The notes beneath the pieces were generated by a model. That model worked only from the letters and a program-made list of their open reading frames with translations, was not told the DNA's origin and made no database searches. Below are positions 1 through 7,528 of a stretch of 10,562 bases of DNA, piece after piece. Made by a program: the position numbers and the translations under genes. Positions within the stretch are counted from its first letter, which is position 1; the number at the start of each line of letters is the position of its first letter. This stretch comes from Byssothecium circinans (lineage: Eukaryota > Ascomycota > Dothideomycetes > Pleosporales > Massarinaceae): the NCBI GenBank assembly GCA_010015675.1, contig ML977018.1, positions 1 to 10,562 on the forward strand, read 5' to 3'.

Positions 1-267
1 ACTTTACTCCTAAAAAAATATTATTTTTAAAATTTAGAGACTTAAGTTTTAGTACTTTTATACTTTTTTCTTAAAACTAATTATTATTAGAAAACTAAAA
101 TTCTAGAGTTATAAAGATAGTCTTTCTCTATAACTTTAGTTAAAGAAGCTTTTAAAAAGAAAAGGTAGTTAAAGAGTTATATAACTTTAAAGTTACTTAT
201 TTTCTTTGATTTTCCTAGTAAAAAGCGGCGCATCACGCGAATCCGCGCATTACGCGCACGGATACGT
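1..267. mobile_element. Terminal part of a DNA transposon, probably pogo/Fot1-type, truncating the MFS gene
   Basis: Positions 1-224 are extremely AT-rich and almost lack CA and TG dinucleotides, as expected after RIP. Positions 225-267 switch abruptly to a GC-rich end. Read on the minus strand from 267 inward, the end is ACGTATCC, then two 17-nt units (259-243 and 242-226, 13 of 17 identical), then CTTTT. This matches the end layout of the Fot1-like element at 5679-7528 (8 nt, 17 nt, 17 nt, CTTTT), and both start ACGTA next to a TA. The TA at 268-269 is the likely target duplication. No transposase motif is readable in 1-224, and the rest of the element lies outside the window. The family assignment is inference from end structure only. 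Confidence 0.6.
225..267 (-). repeat. Terminal inverted repeat arm with two 17-nt iterations
   Basis: The GC-rich arm is made of a terminal octamer (267-260), a first 17-mer (259-243) and a second 17-mer (242-226), followed by a T run. The partner arm would be outside the window, so inverted pairing cannot be verified here. Confidence 0.55.
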
Positions 268-1487
268 TACGCGTTCGTGCCCAAGAACAAAGTGACAAAT
301 CCTATACCAAAAGGCACACCGGCCGCGATAGGAACGAGCGAGTCGGTACCGGGCGACGCTGTCCAGCCGAACCAGAAGAGCGCAACAGGAATAAACCACG
401 CGAGAACGATCAGGTGCGGGAGACGCGCTTCAGGCTTCGGTCCGATCTTCTTAACCACGGCCCCGCGGAGATCATTAATCCACGGCGAACTCGCTGTTGC
501 GATAGCCATCCCAATAACAATGCCAATGAAAGACAACCCCGCCTTGCCTTGACTCCATTGTCGACCCTGCTGGAAGACGACGGGGTATGCCGTAAAGTCG
601 AGATAAAGAATACCCCATATGAACGCTGAGCAAAGACCGAGTGTGAATAAGATGGGTTCCGTGAAGAGCATGATCCAGGGGCGAGTCAAATCGTTTGCGT
701 AGCGCTCCTGGAACGAGATCCTCGCGGGCTCAATTCCGGCTTGCTTCTTCTTCCGTTGTAGAGGTACCGTGGCGTAAGTCTCCGGAGGGAGGAAGAGCAT
801 TGCAACGTAAACAATGCCTGAGAAGATAGTGACAATCCAGTAATGCCATATCCAGCTCACATTCTCCGCGACGAACCCTCCGACGATAGGCGCAACGACC
901 GGGCCGAGTGAGCTACCGGTCGTGAATAGGGAAAAAGGAACGGATTGTTGGCTCTGCGGCCAGATGTCTGCAAGGCTGCTACCGCTGTTTGTGGCTGTGG
1001 GCGCGCCGAAGAATCCACACAGGAACCGGAGCACCAGCAATGCTTCCACATTCGGGGCAAGAGCGCATCCCAGATTGAAACAGCAAAATAAACCCAGCAC
1101 CACAAGGAGGATCAGCGTGCGTCCAAGAACCTCAGATAGCTGTGCAAAGAGCAATAGACCGGTGGCGAACCCTAGCAAGAATGTGGTTACGGGGAGCGTT
1201 GCTACCGTTTTTGAGACACCGAAGGACTGTGATACTGCACTGATTCCGGCAGTGTGGATGCTGCCCAGGTGGAGGCGAAGGTGATAACCTGCGGTCATTA
1301 GGACGATGACCAAAGTCGCGGACCATTTCTTTAAAGCAGGCCAATTTGTTGGTAATTCATGAGGTTCGAGTTTGATATGAGCATCGTCTGTACACGTAAT
1401 TTGTTGATCGACTGTTCGCTCGATGGTCTCGCTCTTTTCGCAGTCCTGGGTCACGACTAGCTCCGGAACCTGTGTCGGCTGTCGCAT
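267..1487 (-). pseudogene. MFS drug transporter (DHA1, 12-TM type), C-terminally truncated by a transposon
   Basis: This is a plasma-membrane proton-antiporter family protein, probably exporting drugs or secondary metabolites; the substrate is unknown. The 406 residues begin with a cytosolic tail (1-55) that has no signal peptide. About ten membrane helices follow (roughly 56-80, 95-115, 124-143, 147-163, 184-206, 215-233, 271-300, 315-332, 357-377, 383-403). Family marks are a motif A-like LSEVLGR (117-123), motif C GSSLGPVVAPIVGG (191-204) and SWIWHYWI (211-218). Full-length relatives have about 500-550 residues and two more helices. Here the frame ends in helix 10 at LGTNA, and its TAA is made by the TA target site plus the first base of the inserted transposon. 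Residues 69-74 (HLRLHL) are oddly charged for helix 1 and may reflect paired frameshifts. The coding part is not RIP-mutated. It is probably a recent loss of function. Confidence 0.88.
268..269. repeat. Presumed TA target-site duplication
   Basis: This TA sits exactly at the junction of transposon end and MFS coding sequence. Fot1/pogo and Tc1/mariner elements duplicate TA. The second TA would lie at the other transposon end, outside the window. Confidence 0.5.
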
Positions 1488-1561
1488 AGTGATAGTGTGA
1501 AGTCGGTTTGTGCAGATGATTTAAGCTTATTGACCAAGACGTTGAGATAGGTACCCCTTAA

Positions 1562-2072
1562 TACAACTTCGTACAAGAAGCACGCAAGGATGGCGAGGCC
1601 ATCTTCATAGTCGGACCCAGTCACATTTGGCACACGCGCGCTCTGTTCCCGCCCTTCTGCACATCACTGTTTCTTTATGACATCCACACGCTGCACGCAG
1701 GATGGCAAGCACTGACCCAAGGCTGCTGTATACATCCTCTGGCTGTTGGTAACACCTGAGCGAAAGACCCCAAGAAACTAGGGTATAATTCCGATTCGCT
1801 TTGCATTCGAACTCCGAACCCCGACGCAGAAGTCATCACTAAGGGCGTATCGTACGGGAAGACCAGCGGAAAGTACGTCGAGAGAGGTATACGATCCCTT
1901 GAAAGGCGCACACGCCGCTTGAGATGGCTGAATGTACATCCGCATACCGGAGAAGTGTTTCCGTGGACAGATTGGCTGTATGGTCGAACCGAGTACACGG
2001 GAGGACTCAGCTTCGACGAGCCGACTGCTGTCATGAATTCGCCAGCGGGTTCGACCGCGGTACGTGTAGATC
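1562..2072 (+). pseudogene. Decayed fragment of an unidentified protein-coding gene
   Basis: One plus-strand frame stays open from 1562 to 2072 apart from a single TGA at 1757-1759, which could come from CGA by one transition. The translation looks like a real globular enzyme and not a random frame: it contains EAIFIVGPSHIWHTRALF early, DIHTLHAGWQALTQG next, and after the stop VITKGVSYGKTSGKYVERG and GEVFPWTDWLYGRTEYTGG. I do not recognise the family. No start codon, promoter or intact 5' end is visible: a TAA lies just upstream at 1559-1561. The 3' end runs into the last exon of the minus-strand gene, so both ends seem truncated. A minus-strand frame of 139 codons overlaps it, but its composition looks less protein-like. 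The function is unknown. Confidence 0.45.
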
Positions 2073-2159
2073 TCAGCCCGGCCAACTTGTGCAATAGCCT
2101 CCGTTCATTGGAAAGTTTACTGGCTCACTTCCAAAATTAATTGGATCACCCCAGAAGCC

Positions 2160-2203
2160 CTGATATTGTCAGCAACGCCGTCGAAGAGGTGGAATATTCC
2201 TAC
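2160..2203 (-). other. Intron near the 3' end of the activator-like gene
   Basis: The donor GTAGGA, branch GCTGAC and acceptor ATATCAG define a 44-nt phase-0 intron. Splicing joins EFDF to GFWGDPINFG and replaces a tail of about 28 residues that would otherwise read through. Confidence 0.65.
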
Positions 2204-2745
2204 GAAGTCGAATTCGGGTAGCTCGCCGTCTGCTGGCATGCCACCGATGATATTATCAAAATTGATGTCGTTCCAGTGGGAATTCATCTGTTCTGCAGCG
2301 TGCAGTTGCGGCAATATTTGCGGCTGCGGCTGCGGCTCCTCGACCGGCGCCATTATCGATTGTGGCGCTTGTGTCCTTGGATAAGAATTCACCGGTTGCG
2401 GATATGCATGCAACCCATTGAGCGGAAGTGAAGTAGTCGTCTGTGGTGCATTGGAGTAAGTGAGCGGCGGTGCCCCTGATTGACTAGACTGCCGACTTCC
2501 CTGCTCGTCAATCAGTCTGTCGATCATACTTTTGACAGCCTGCCAAGGCTTGAGGTGATTTTCCTCCTTTAGCAGTCTAGAAAGTTGAAGGGCTCGGATG
2601 GTGCGATGGCGGTCTGGGACCTCGAATAGAGGATTGCGTGACTCAGAAAGGGAATGCATAATCGCCTGAAAAGCGGCGTGGCCCCCTGCTTGGGTCAGGT
2701 TCATCACGTAGGAATATTTTGGAACAGTACCATGGTACCTATATG

Positions 2746-2753
2746 CCACTGCA
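2746..2753. repeat. Left 8-bp target-site duplication of the MITE
   Basis: CCACTGCA here pairs with TTACTGCA at 3158-3165. The two mismatches are both transitions. Confidence 0.65.
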
Positions 2754-3157
2754 ATCGGGGATTTGCTTTTGCGGAGCCGAACCGTAAGTCGCTCACTCCA
2801 CTATGTGCGACACGGCTTGTTACGCGGGACGAAGGGCCCTGCAAGATGTGGGTCCCTTCGACTTTGTAGAGTTTCTTAATAACGTCTGAGCTGATTGCTT
2901 CCCAGGTTTCCCAGTCTGGCTTTGAGGTTCCGGTCCAAGTCAGCTCGGCTAAGCCATCGTTGAGCAACCTTATGCTCGATGTAACTACTGGGGCTTTATA
3001 TATTCAACATATGCTCAGACAAAGGTTTGAATTCAATTGCTGGCGATGGGACTCAGTCAGCTGGATTCCTAACTAGCGTCGTCCCGCGGAACAAGCCGTG
3101 TCGCACATAGTGGAGTGAGCGACGTACGGTTCGGCTCCGCAAAAGCAAAGCCCCGAT
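2754..3157. mobile_element. 404-bp MITE with 79-bp terminal inverted repeats
   Basis: The left arm 2754-2832 and the right arm 3079-3157 are inverted copies matching at 76 of 79 positions. The termini read ATCGGGG...CCCCGAT. Flanks are CCACTGCA (2746-2753) and TTACTGCA (3158-3165): an 8-bp target duplication with two C/T differences. An 8-bp duplication suggests the hAT superfamily, but hAT inverted repeats are usually much shorter; Mutator-like elements have long arms and 8-11-bp duplications and are an alternative. No transposase is encoded, so the element is non-autonomous. The centre (2833-3078) has an open frame on the minus strand that I cannot assign. Confidence 0.8.
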
Positions 3158-3165
3158 TTACTGCA
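3158..3165. repeat. Right 8-bp target-site duplication of the MITE
   Basis: TTACTGCA abuts the MITE terminus CCCCGAT and matches the left flank at 6 of 8 positions. Confidence 0.65.
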
Positions 3166-3319
3166 CGCATTAACCTCCTCAGCTCTTCCAATTTGGTTCA
3201 GCTGTCAACCAAACAAAAATGGACATTGGCCTTCGCTTACGTATTGTTGAGACGAGAGTATCGTCATCAATAAGGTAGCTCAATACCGAACGTCGAACAG
3301 GTGGAGCTGATTGACCCAT

Positions 3320-3613
3320 CTTTGGGAAGGGGAGTCATGTCTTACGCAGACCTCATGTGAAGATTGCAGGTGGTGACTGCATTGGGTGCTGGTCAGCCAG
3401 CCTCACTAAGCTGGCTCTGCAGGTGCGGGCCACCGGATTCACTGAGCATTGTGCATGTGCGCAGTTTGCTACTGAAAGCTTTTCATGCTGCCTGCACGGG
3501 GATATTGGGGCCGACGGAGGTTCCCTCATACTTTCTGGTCGGTTGAAAGTGGATCTGCAAAGAGAGATTATGTGAAGAGTATAACTGTACATGTGAAAAT
3601 CCTTTCCCTCACC
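3320..3613. other. Intergenic region between divergent genes
   Basis: This stretch lies between the start of the minus-strand gene (3319) and the promoter of the plus-strand gene. Short frames exist on both strands (for example a cysteine-rich one at about 3357-3575), but none has a convincing start context or protein character. It probably holds the shared upstream region. Confidence 0.4.
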
Positions 3614-3620
3614 TATATAA
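3614..3620 (+). promoter_or_regulatory. TATA box of the 3722 gene
   Basis: TATATAA lies 102 nt upstream of the ATG. It is followed by a C/A-rich leader (ACAACCAACAACG) typical of fungal 5' untranslated regions and by an ATG in good context (AAC before ATGG). Confidence 0.55.
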
Positions 3621-3721
3621 ACTGACGGTTTCGACTACATCTTATGCTCCCACAACCAACAACGTCTATCATTCCAGTCTTCCACAAACTACCTCAGAGA
3701 ACGAATCGACATAAAATCAAC

Positions 3722-4326
3722 ATGGCGTCAGTGTAGCTCCTAAGCCTAGCCCTCATCTTACATTGCTAACCTATAATCTCTAGCCTAATTAAACCTTCCA
3801 TAACTACAAAGTCCATCGCATCCGTTCGCGAGAATTCAAGCTCAGAGGAGCGTTTCTTCTACTACAACGATCAAAATGAGCTCTCCTTCAGTACCTTGAA
3901 CCCGGGTTCTGGTCCCTCGTCCCCTCAGGTGATCAAAGTCGACGGCAAATCCATTCTTGGTCAATGGGGCTGTGCCAACCATCTCGGCGCTGTCTTTAAA
4001 AACCCTGTCGACAAGGTAAAAGCAACCGGTCAATTCCAATATGAAGTTACAGCTAACATCCGCCCAAGTTTGCCATCTACTACATCGACAGTAACACTGG
4101 AAAGCTACGTGAGCTCGTCGGAGCTCTGGGTGGTCTCTTTGTGGGCGGTTTGGACTCTCAAACGGACTTCTTTCCCACTCCAGAGGGCGGGTTTACCGTT
4201 TCTGGCAGCGGCAAGGAGAATGATCCCAGCATTATCTTCTTCGATTCTAAGAAAAATGGCGCCATGACGGAGACTCGTTTCGACCCCTCTAAGTCGAAAT
4301 GGATGTCAACGGTTTTGGCTCCTTGA
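3722..4326 (+). CDS. Hypothetical protein, beta-propeller/lectin-like, two introns
   Basis: Exons are 3722-3726, 3784-4015 and 4069-4326, giving about 164 residues and a TGA stop. Intron 1 (3727-3783, 57 nt) has donor GTCAGT, branch GCTAAC and acceptor CTAG. Intron 2 (4016-4068, 53 nt) has donor GTAAAA, branch GCTAAC and acceptor CAAG. Splicing at 3731 instead would give an immediate stop, which fixes the 3727 donor. The product has no signal peptide or membrane segment, so it is probably cytosolic. Repeated aromatic strands, ERFFYYNDQNELSFSTL (about 25-41) and FAIYYIDSNTGKLREL (about 80-95), plus a later SIIFFDSK, look like successive blades of a beta-propeller such as the fungal fucose-specific lectins. 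That assignment is inference: the protein is about half the length of those lectins and I cannot confirm sugar-binding residues. No disruption is seen, making it the only apparently intact gene in the window. Confidence 0.72.
3727..3783 (+). other. Intron 1 of the lectin-like gene
   Basis: It follows only five coding bases (ATGGC). Donor GTCAGT, branch TTGCTAACCT and acceptor CTAG agree with short ascomycete introns. Confidence 0.6.
4016..4068 (+). other. Intron 2 of the lectin-like gene
   Basis: Donor GTAAAA, branch AGCTAACAT and acceptor CCCAAG. Removal joins VDK to FAIYYID in phase 0 and connects two otherwise separate open frames. Confidence 0.7.
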
Positions 4327-5090
4327 GCAGATTGAGAGGCAGCAGGAGTGTGGGATGGCAGGGAGAGAGTTCGAGGAAGCTAGTTAGAAATCCACGTTCC
4401 TTATTCCCTGTGTTGCTGCACTCACAATTATTTCTGCGCTGTCCATTGTGACAGTATGTGTTCCGACAGCATCCGCTCATACCAATCAACTAACAAGGAG
4501 TGCACTCCTATTTAAAAAGTTTGCATGTGATTAACATTACTAATGGCTTGCATCACCGACGAGTAGGACTGGCTACATTGACTTCGGTAGGTTAGCCAGT
4601 CAGCTAAGCGAATTTATTTCTATAGCTATCTAAAAGTAACCCGTATGCTACTGCATGATCCTTTACGATCTCTCTTAGAGTAATAGTGACTCAGATATGA
4701 ATAATCAAGGCATGTCACTAAACGTATGATAGTCTCTATGTTCAAAATAGGCTGTTTTTGTCTTGCTTATTCTGCACTACCGAAGTATTATAGTCATACG
4801 CCACGGTCGACTCCGTAACGTCCCCGTATAGATCAGTTGCTTATCGCAGTCTTAAGGCTCGAATAGAACGGCCTGTATAATTTTCAAGGAGGGTGGAAAC
4901 TTAATCTAGGTAGCAATAGGCAGAATAAGTTTAATAGAGTATTATAAGAGCCCTGCGTAGCTAAGGGATCTAGTATATAGAATACTACAATATACATTGC
5001 ATAGCGTATAGCAAGATACATAACGATCTAGGGAGGATGTATATTATAATTTATTAGAGTCTATATATAGAGGTTAACAAATTAACTTTA
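4327..5090. other. Gene-free transition zone into the AT-rich block
   Basis: I see no coding frame of protein character on either strand. Base composition changes gradually: normal to about 4880, then increasingly AT-rich, with CA and TG dinucleotides becoming rare and essentially gone after about 5090. The first 150 bases presumably hold the 3' end of the lectin-like transcript. Confidence 0.5.
4567..4601. repeat. Short perfect inverted repeat (9-bp stem)
   Basis: GACTGGCTA (4567-4575) and TAGCCAGTC (4593-4601) can pair around a 17-nt loop, about 240 bases after the lectin-like stop codon. It could be a chance hairpin or a 3' processing structure. Confidence 0.3.
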
Positions 5091-5651
5091 TTAATAGAGT
5101 TAAGAAATAAATAGAAGTTATAATACTATTAGGGTAGAGGTAGATATTATCCTTATATAATAGTTTATAGTTTACTCTAGTTATATTCCTTAATTAGATC
5201 TAGGCCCTATAAAATAACTTTTACTAATCTTTTTATATATTCTATATCTCTATGCGCTAGGCTTTCTATATAATAAATAATATTTCTTATATAAGTTCCT
5301 TATTTATAGTAGTATTTAGTTAACTTTACTTTTATTTTTACTAACTTTAGATTCTAGTTTAAGACTTTAGTATCTAGGCCTTCTAATATTTCTCTTATAT
5401 CTATAAACTCTTAATTAACTTTTACTTATATATTATAATAGTACTACTTAGTCTTAGATAATACTAAACTAATCTTCCTTTCTAGCTCTAAAGAGAATAT
5501 ACTTTATTTAAGGTTATTTAGTCTTTATTTTAATAATAGGTTCTTAGTTTTAAGATATTCTATTTATTATAAAAGAGTATAGACCTAGTTACTAGATAAG
5601 TTACTAGGCTCTTATAATCTTCTTAGAATTATAGAATAGAAAGTAAGTATA
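5091..5651. other. RIP-mutated AT-rich DNA, unclassified repeat
   Basis: The stretch is AT-rich with virtually no CA or TG dinucleotides, as in the transposons to its right, so it is probably an old repeat. All frames are full of TAA and TAG. I could not match it to the pogo or gypsy domains seen elsewhere in the window. Confidence 0.5.
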
Positions 5652-5678
5652 ATATAAAGTACTATTAAACTACCTATA

Positions 5679-5740
5679 ATGTAAAGCACTACTAAAGCGG
5701 CCACCCTACTAAAGTAGCTACTTTTCCTTAGTAATACTAA
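5679..5740 (+). repeat. Left terminal inverted repeat of copy 1
   Basis: The octamer ATGTAAAG is followed by two 17-nt units (5687-5703 and 5704-5720), then CTTTTCCTTAGTAATACTAA. Confidence 0.88.
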
Positions 5741-5741
5741 C

Positions 5742-7448
5742 TTACTTAACTTTATCATTGTTATCGTCTACATCACTACTTAACATAATAAACTAAGTAC
5801 TAGCCTCTAACTTAGAAGAACCCTCTTCATCTACTTAACATGTTCTCGTATTATGCCTAGCCTTACCACAGTTGCCGTAGTGGTAAATACCTAGTTATCG
5901 CACTTTATATTCACCCTCTACCCTCGCCCTCTTATAGTTCTGAATAGTTCCTAATAGTTTAGAACTAACCTAGTCTACTATAGGACTAAACTCTATAGTA
6001 CCACCCTTTTAAAAATACTTGCACTTGCGTGTTTTTTACTTAGTTACTACTGCAAGTTACTATTCAAGCTCTTTAATGCGCGCCTTTATAAGTGCAGTGT
6101 TATGCAGCACTAACTTAGTGCCTTTAATAAGCTGCGAAAGCCTATCCTACGCCATTCGTGGTGACTAAGTAATAGAATCACGTATAAACTTTAACTATAA
6201 GCTAAATTTGCGTGTATTACTTAGAGTCCTTAATAGCTATAGCGTCTCTAGTGGTAGGGGTCCTAGTAGGGTACGTATACGCACATTAAGGTGATTAAGT
6301 ACCACCTACGCGTTTAGAGGGACTAGCCCTATTGCCTTAAAGGCCTTTTAATAGTTCTAAACTATAAACACGCTTAAAAACGCGTCTTTAAAGGCTGGTA
6401 GGAACGCTTCCTTATTAACGTGAAAAATGCGCTTTTACGCTAAGCCCTAAATAATCTTAGAGTACTTGCGCTTAAGCGGTGAGAAGCACACCATATTAAG
6501 TGGCAAGAGGATGTGTGATAAGTGCGGTAGTATATAGAGCGTAAGAATCTTATTATCATAATAATAATCCTTGAAATCTTAATTTAGGTAGCTTTCGTGG
6601 CTATCTAAAATTAGCAACTAATAGACGCTAACAGTTCTCGCCTTTATATGCGCGTTAAAGTGCTTCAACCACGCGAGACTAAGTTTATTAGTCATCTATC
6701 TATTCTCTAAGACTAAGAGCTTCTAATCGCGTAGTATATTAGCTTCCTAGTACCATGAAGAGATATAGACGCGTCCTTTATATATAATGAATAGTGGGGT
6801 GAATATACTATTTGAATATATACTCTAGATATCTGTCACCCACTCCTTATCGCCTAGCTGAACCGTTGTAGGCCTTTCTCGCTTCTCTAAGCTAGTAACT
6901 ACTTTTATAGAGCTAATAATACCTATCTAAAAGCTAGTCTTATCAAAGTTATATATATCATTATTATGTATACTATACTTAGCTTTAGTATCCTCTATAA
7001 GCTTAAACCACGCGCTAACCACCTTAGGATCCTCCTGTAGAGCTCTCTAATAGTCCTTTAAATAGTTCTAAACTATTCATAACTATTCTAAATAGTTTAT
7101 GAACTATTCTATTTAGTTATAGCTAACCTTCTCTCCACCCTGCTCGCGTAGTAGTTTATTCGCCATATCTAACACTTCGCCCAGCGTAGGCGCGAATCCT
7201 CGCGAACTAAAGTTAAGGATATATTTGACAAGCGTGTCCTCTTTAGTCAAGAACAGTTTTGAACAGTTTGGTACTGTTGTTAGTCGAAAGGCGGTTCCGT
7301 TAAGGCGTGCAGAGAGTCTCTAATAACGAACGTTAAAAGCCTCAGCAGCGCGTCAGAGGCTTTTAAATTGGCCTAAATAGTAAGCCTGAAGGGCAAGCTC
7401 AATCCTGCCTTCTTATTGAATAAGTAACGGATTTATTAGTTAAGCCAT
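5742..7448 (-). pseudogene. Fot1/pogo-family DDE transposase, RIP-inactivated (copy 1)
   Basis: ATG at 7448 to TAA at 5742-5744 spans 1707 nt, exactly 569 codons, so the frame is preserved despite many in-frame stops, mostly TAG/TAA. The N-terminus (about residues 13-60) is a Psq-type helix-turn-helix with EGRIELALQAYYLGQFKS, followed by a CENP-B-like region with WFKLIEDTKAKY. The DDE catalytic core starts at NFDKTSF (Asp169, 6942-6944), continues with LLILDSHES (Asp282, 6603-6605) and ends with the third acidic position at codon 318 (6495-6497). That codon is now Asn (AAT), giving D-D-35-N. Downstream is the conserved CFSPLKRKY. A C-terminal zinc knuckle-like segment (GNCGKARHNTRTC, near 5839-5880) and an acidic tail follow. 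The nuclear enzyme would cut and paste the element; this copy cannot be functional. Confidence 0.87.
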
Positions 7449-7466
7449 TTTATAATAAGTGTAGTG

Positions 7467-7528
7467 TTGGTGTTACCAAGGAAAAGTAGCCACTTTAGTA
7501 GAGTGGCCGCTTTAGTAGTGCTTTACGT
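7467..7528 (-). repeat. Right terminal inverted repeat of copy 1
   Basis: This is the inverted partner of 5679-5740. Read inward it begins ACGTAAAG and contains two 17-nt units matching each other at 14 of 17 positions. Confidence 0.88.

Larger units (their letters stand above)
2073..3319 (-). pseudogene. Small spliced gene with activator-like C-terminus, disrupted by a MITE
   Basis: My model has these exons: ATG at 3319, exon 3319-3241, intron 3240-3185 (donor GTAAGC, 56 nt), exon 3184-3166 interrupted by the MITE and resuming from 2753, intron 2203-2160 (44 nt, donor GTAGGA, branch GCTGAC, acceptor CAG), last exon 2159-2073. With the MITE and one target copy removed, the exons total 735 nt, a clean frame of about 244 residues. 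The N-terminus starts MGQSAPPVRRSVLSYLIDDD. A helical middle contains QAGGHAAFQAIMHSLSE and HRTIRALQLSRLLKEE. A Pro/Gln-rich linker follows, then an acidic-aromatic tail ELPEFDFGFWGDPINFG. That tail resembles C-terminal activation regions of fungal Zn2Cys6 regulators, but no Zn2Cys6 domain is present, so it may be a truncated derivative. As it stands, the MITE shifts the frame and causes a stop within about 30 codons. The second intron is well supported; the first intron and the start are tentative. Confidence 0.55.
5679..7528 (-). mobile_element. Younger Fot1/pogo-type transposon (copy 1), 1850 bp
   Basis: The terminal repeats 5679-5740 and 7467-7528 match in inverted orientation at 56 of 62 positions, and all six differences are transitions. 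TA flanks both ends (5677-5678 and 7529-7530), the usual Fot1/pogo duplication. Each arm consists of an octamer, two 17-nt units and CTTTTCCTT. The length of 1.85 kb is typical of Fot1 relatives. The transposase is on the minus strand. The element still has many CA/TG dinucleotides around 5690-5900, 6000-6660 and 7120-7500, so RIP was lighter than in its surroundings. Confidence 0.88.

Noticed and set aside
922..1284. Plus-strand frame of 120 codons inside the MFS gene
   Set aside because: It is antisense to a clear transporter coding sequence and has no protein character.
1675..2094. Minus-strand frame of 139 codons
   Set aside because: It overlaps the plus-strand relic, whose translation looks far more like a folded protein; the minus frame reads as an antisense shadow.
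2117..2157. Unspliced C-terminus of the activator-like gene (ending LILEVSQ)
   Set aside because: A 44-nt intron with good branch and acceptor gives the more plausible GFWGDPINFG tail and a later stop.
3353..3592. Overlapping small frames on both strands, one cysteine-rich
   Set aside because: There is no proper start context, no signal peptide or recognisable motif, and the position is a divergent promoter region.
3731..3783. Alternative donor GTGTAG for intron 1 of the lectin-like gene
   Set aside because: It would give ATG GCG TCA CCT AAT TAA, an immediate stop; the donor at 3727 keeps the frame.
4764..4931. CTTATTCTGC and GCAGAATAAG as inverted ends of a small element
   Set aside because: Only 10 bp match, with no target duplication and no extension of the similarity.
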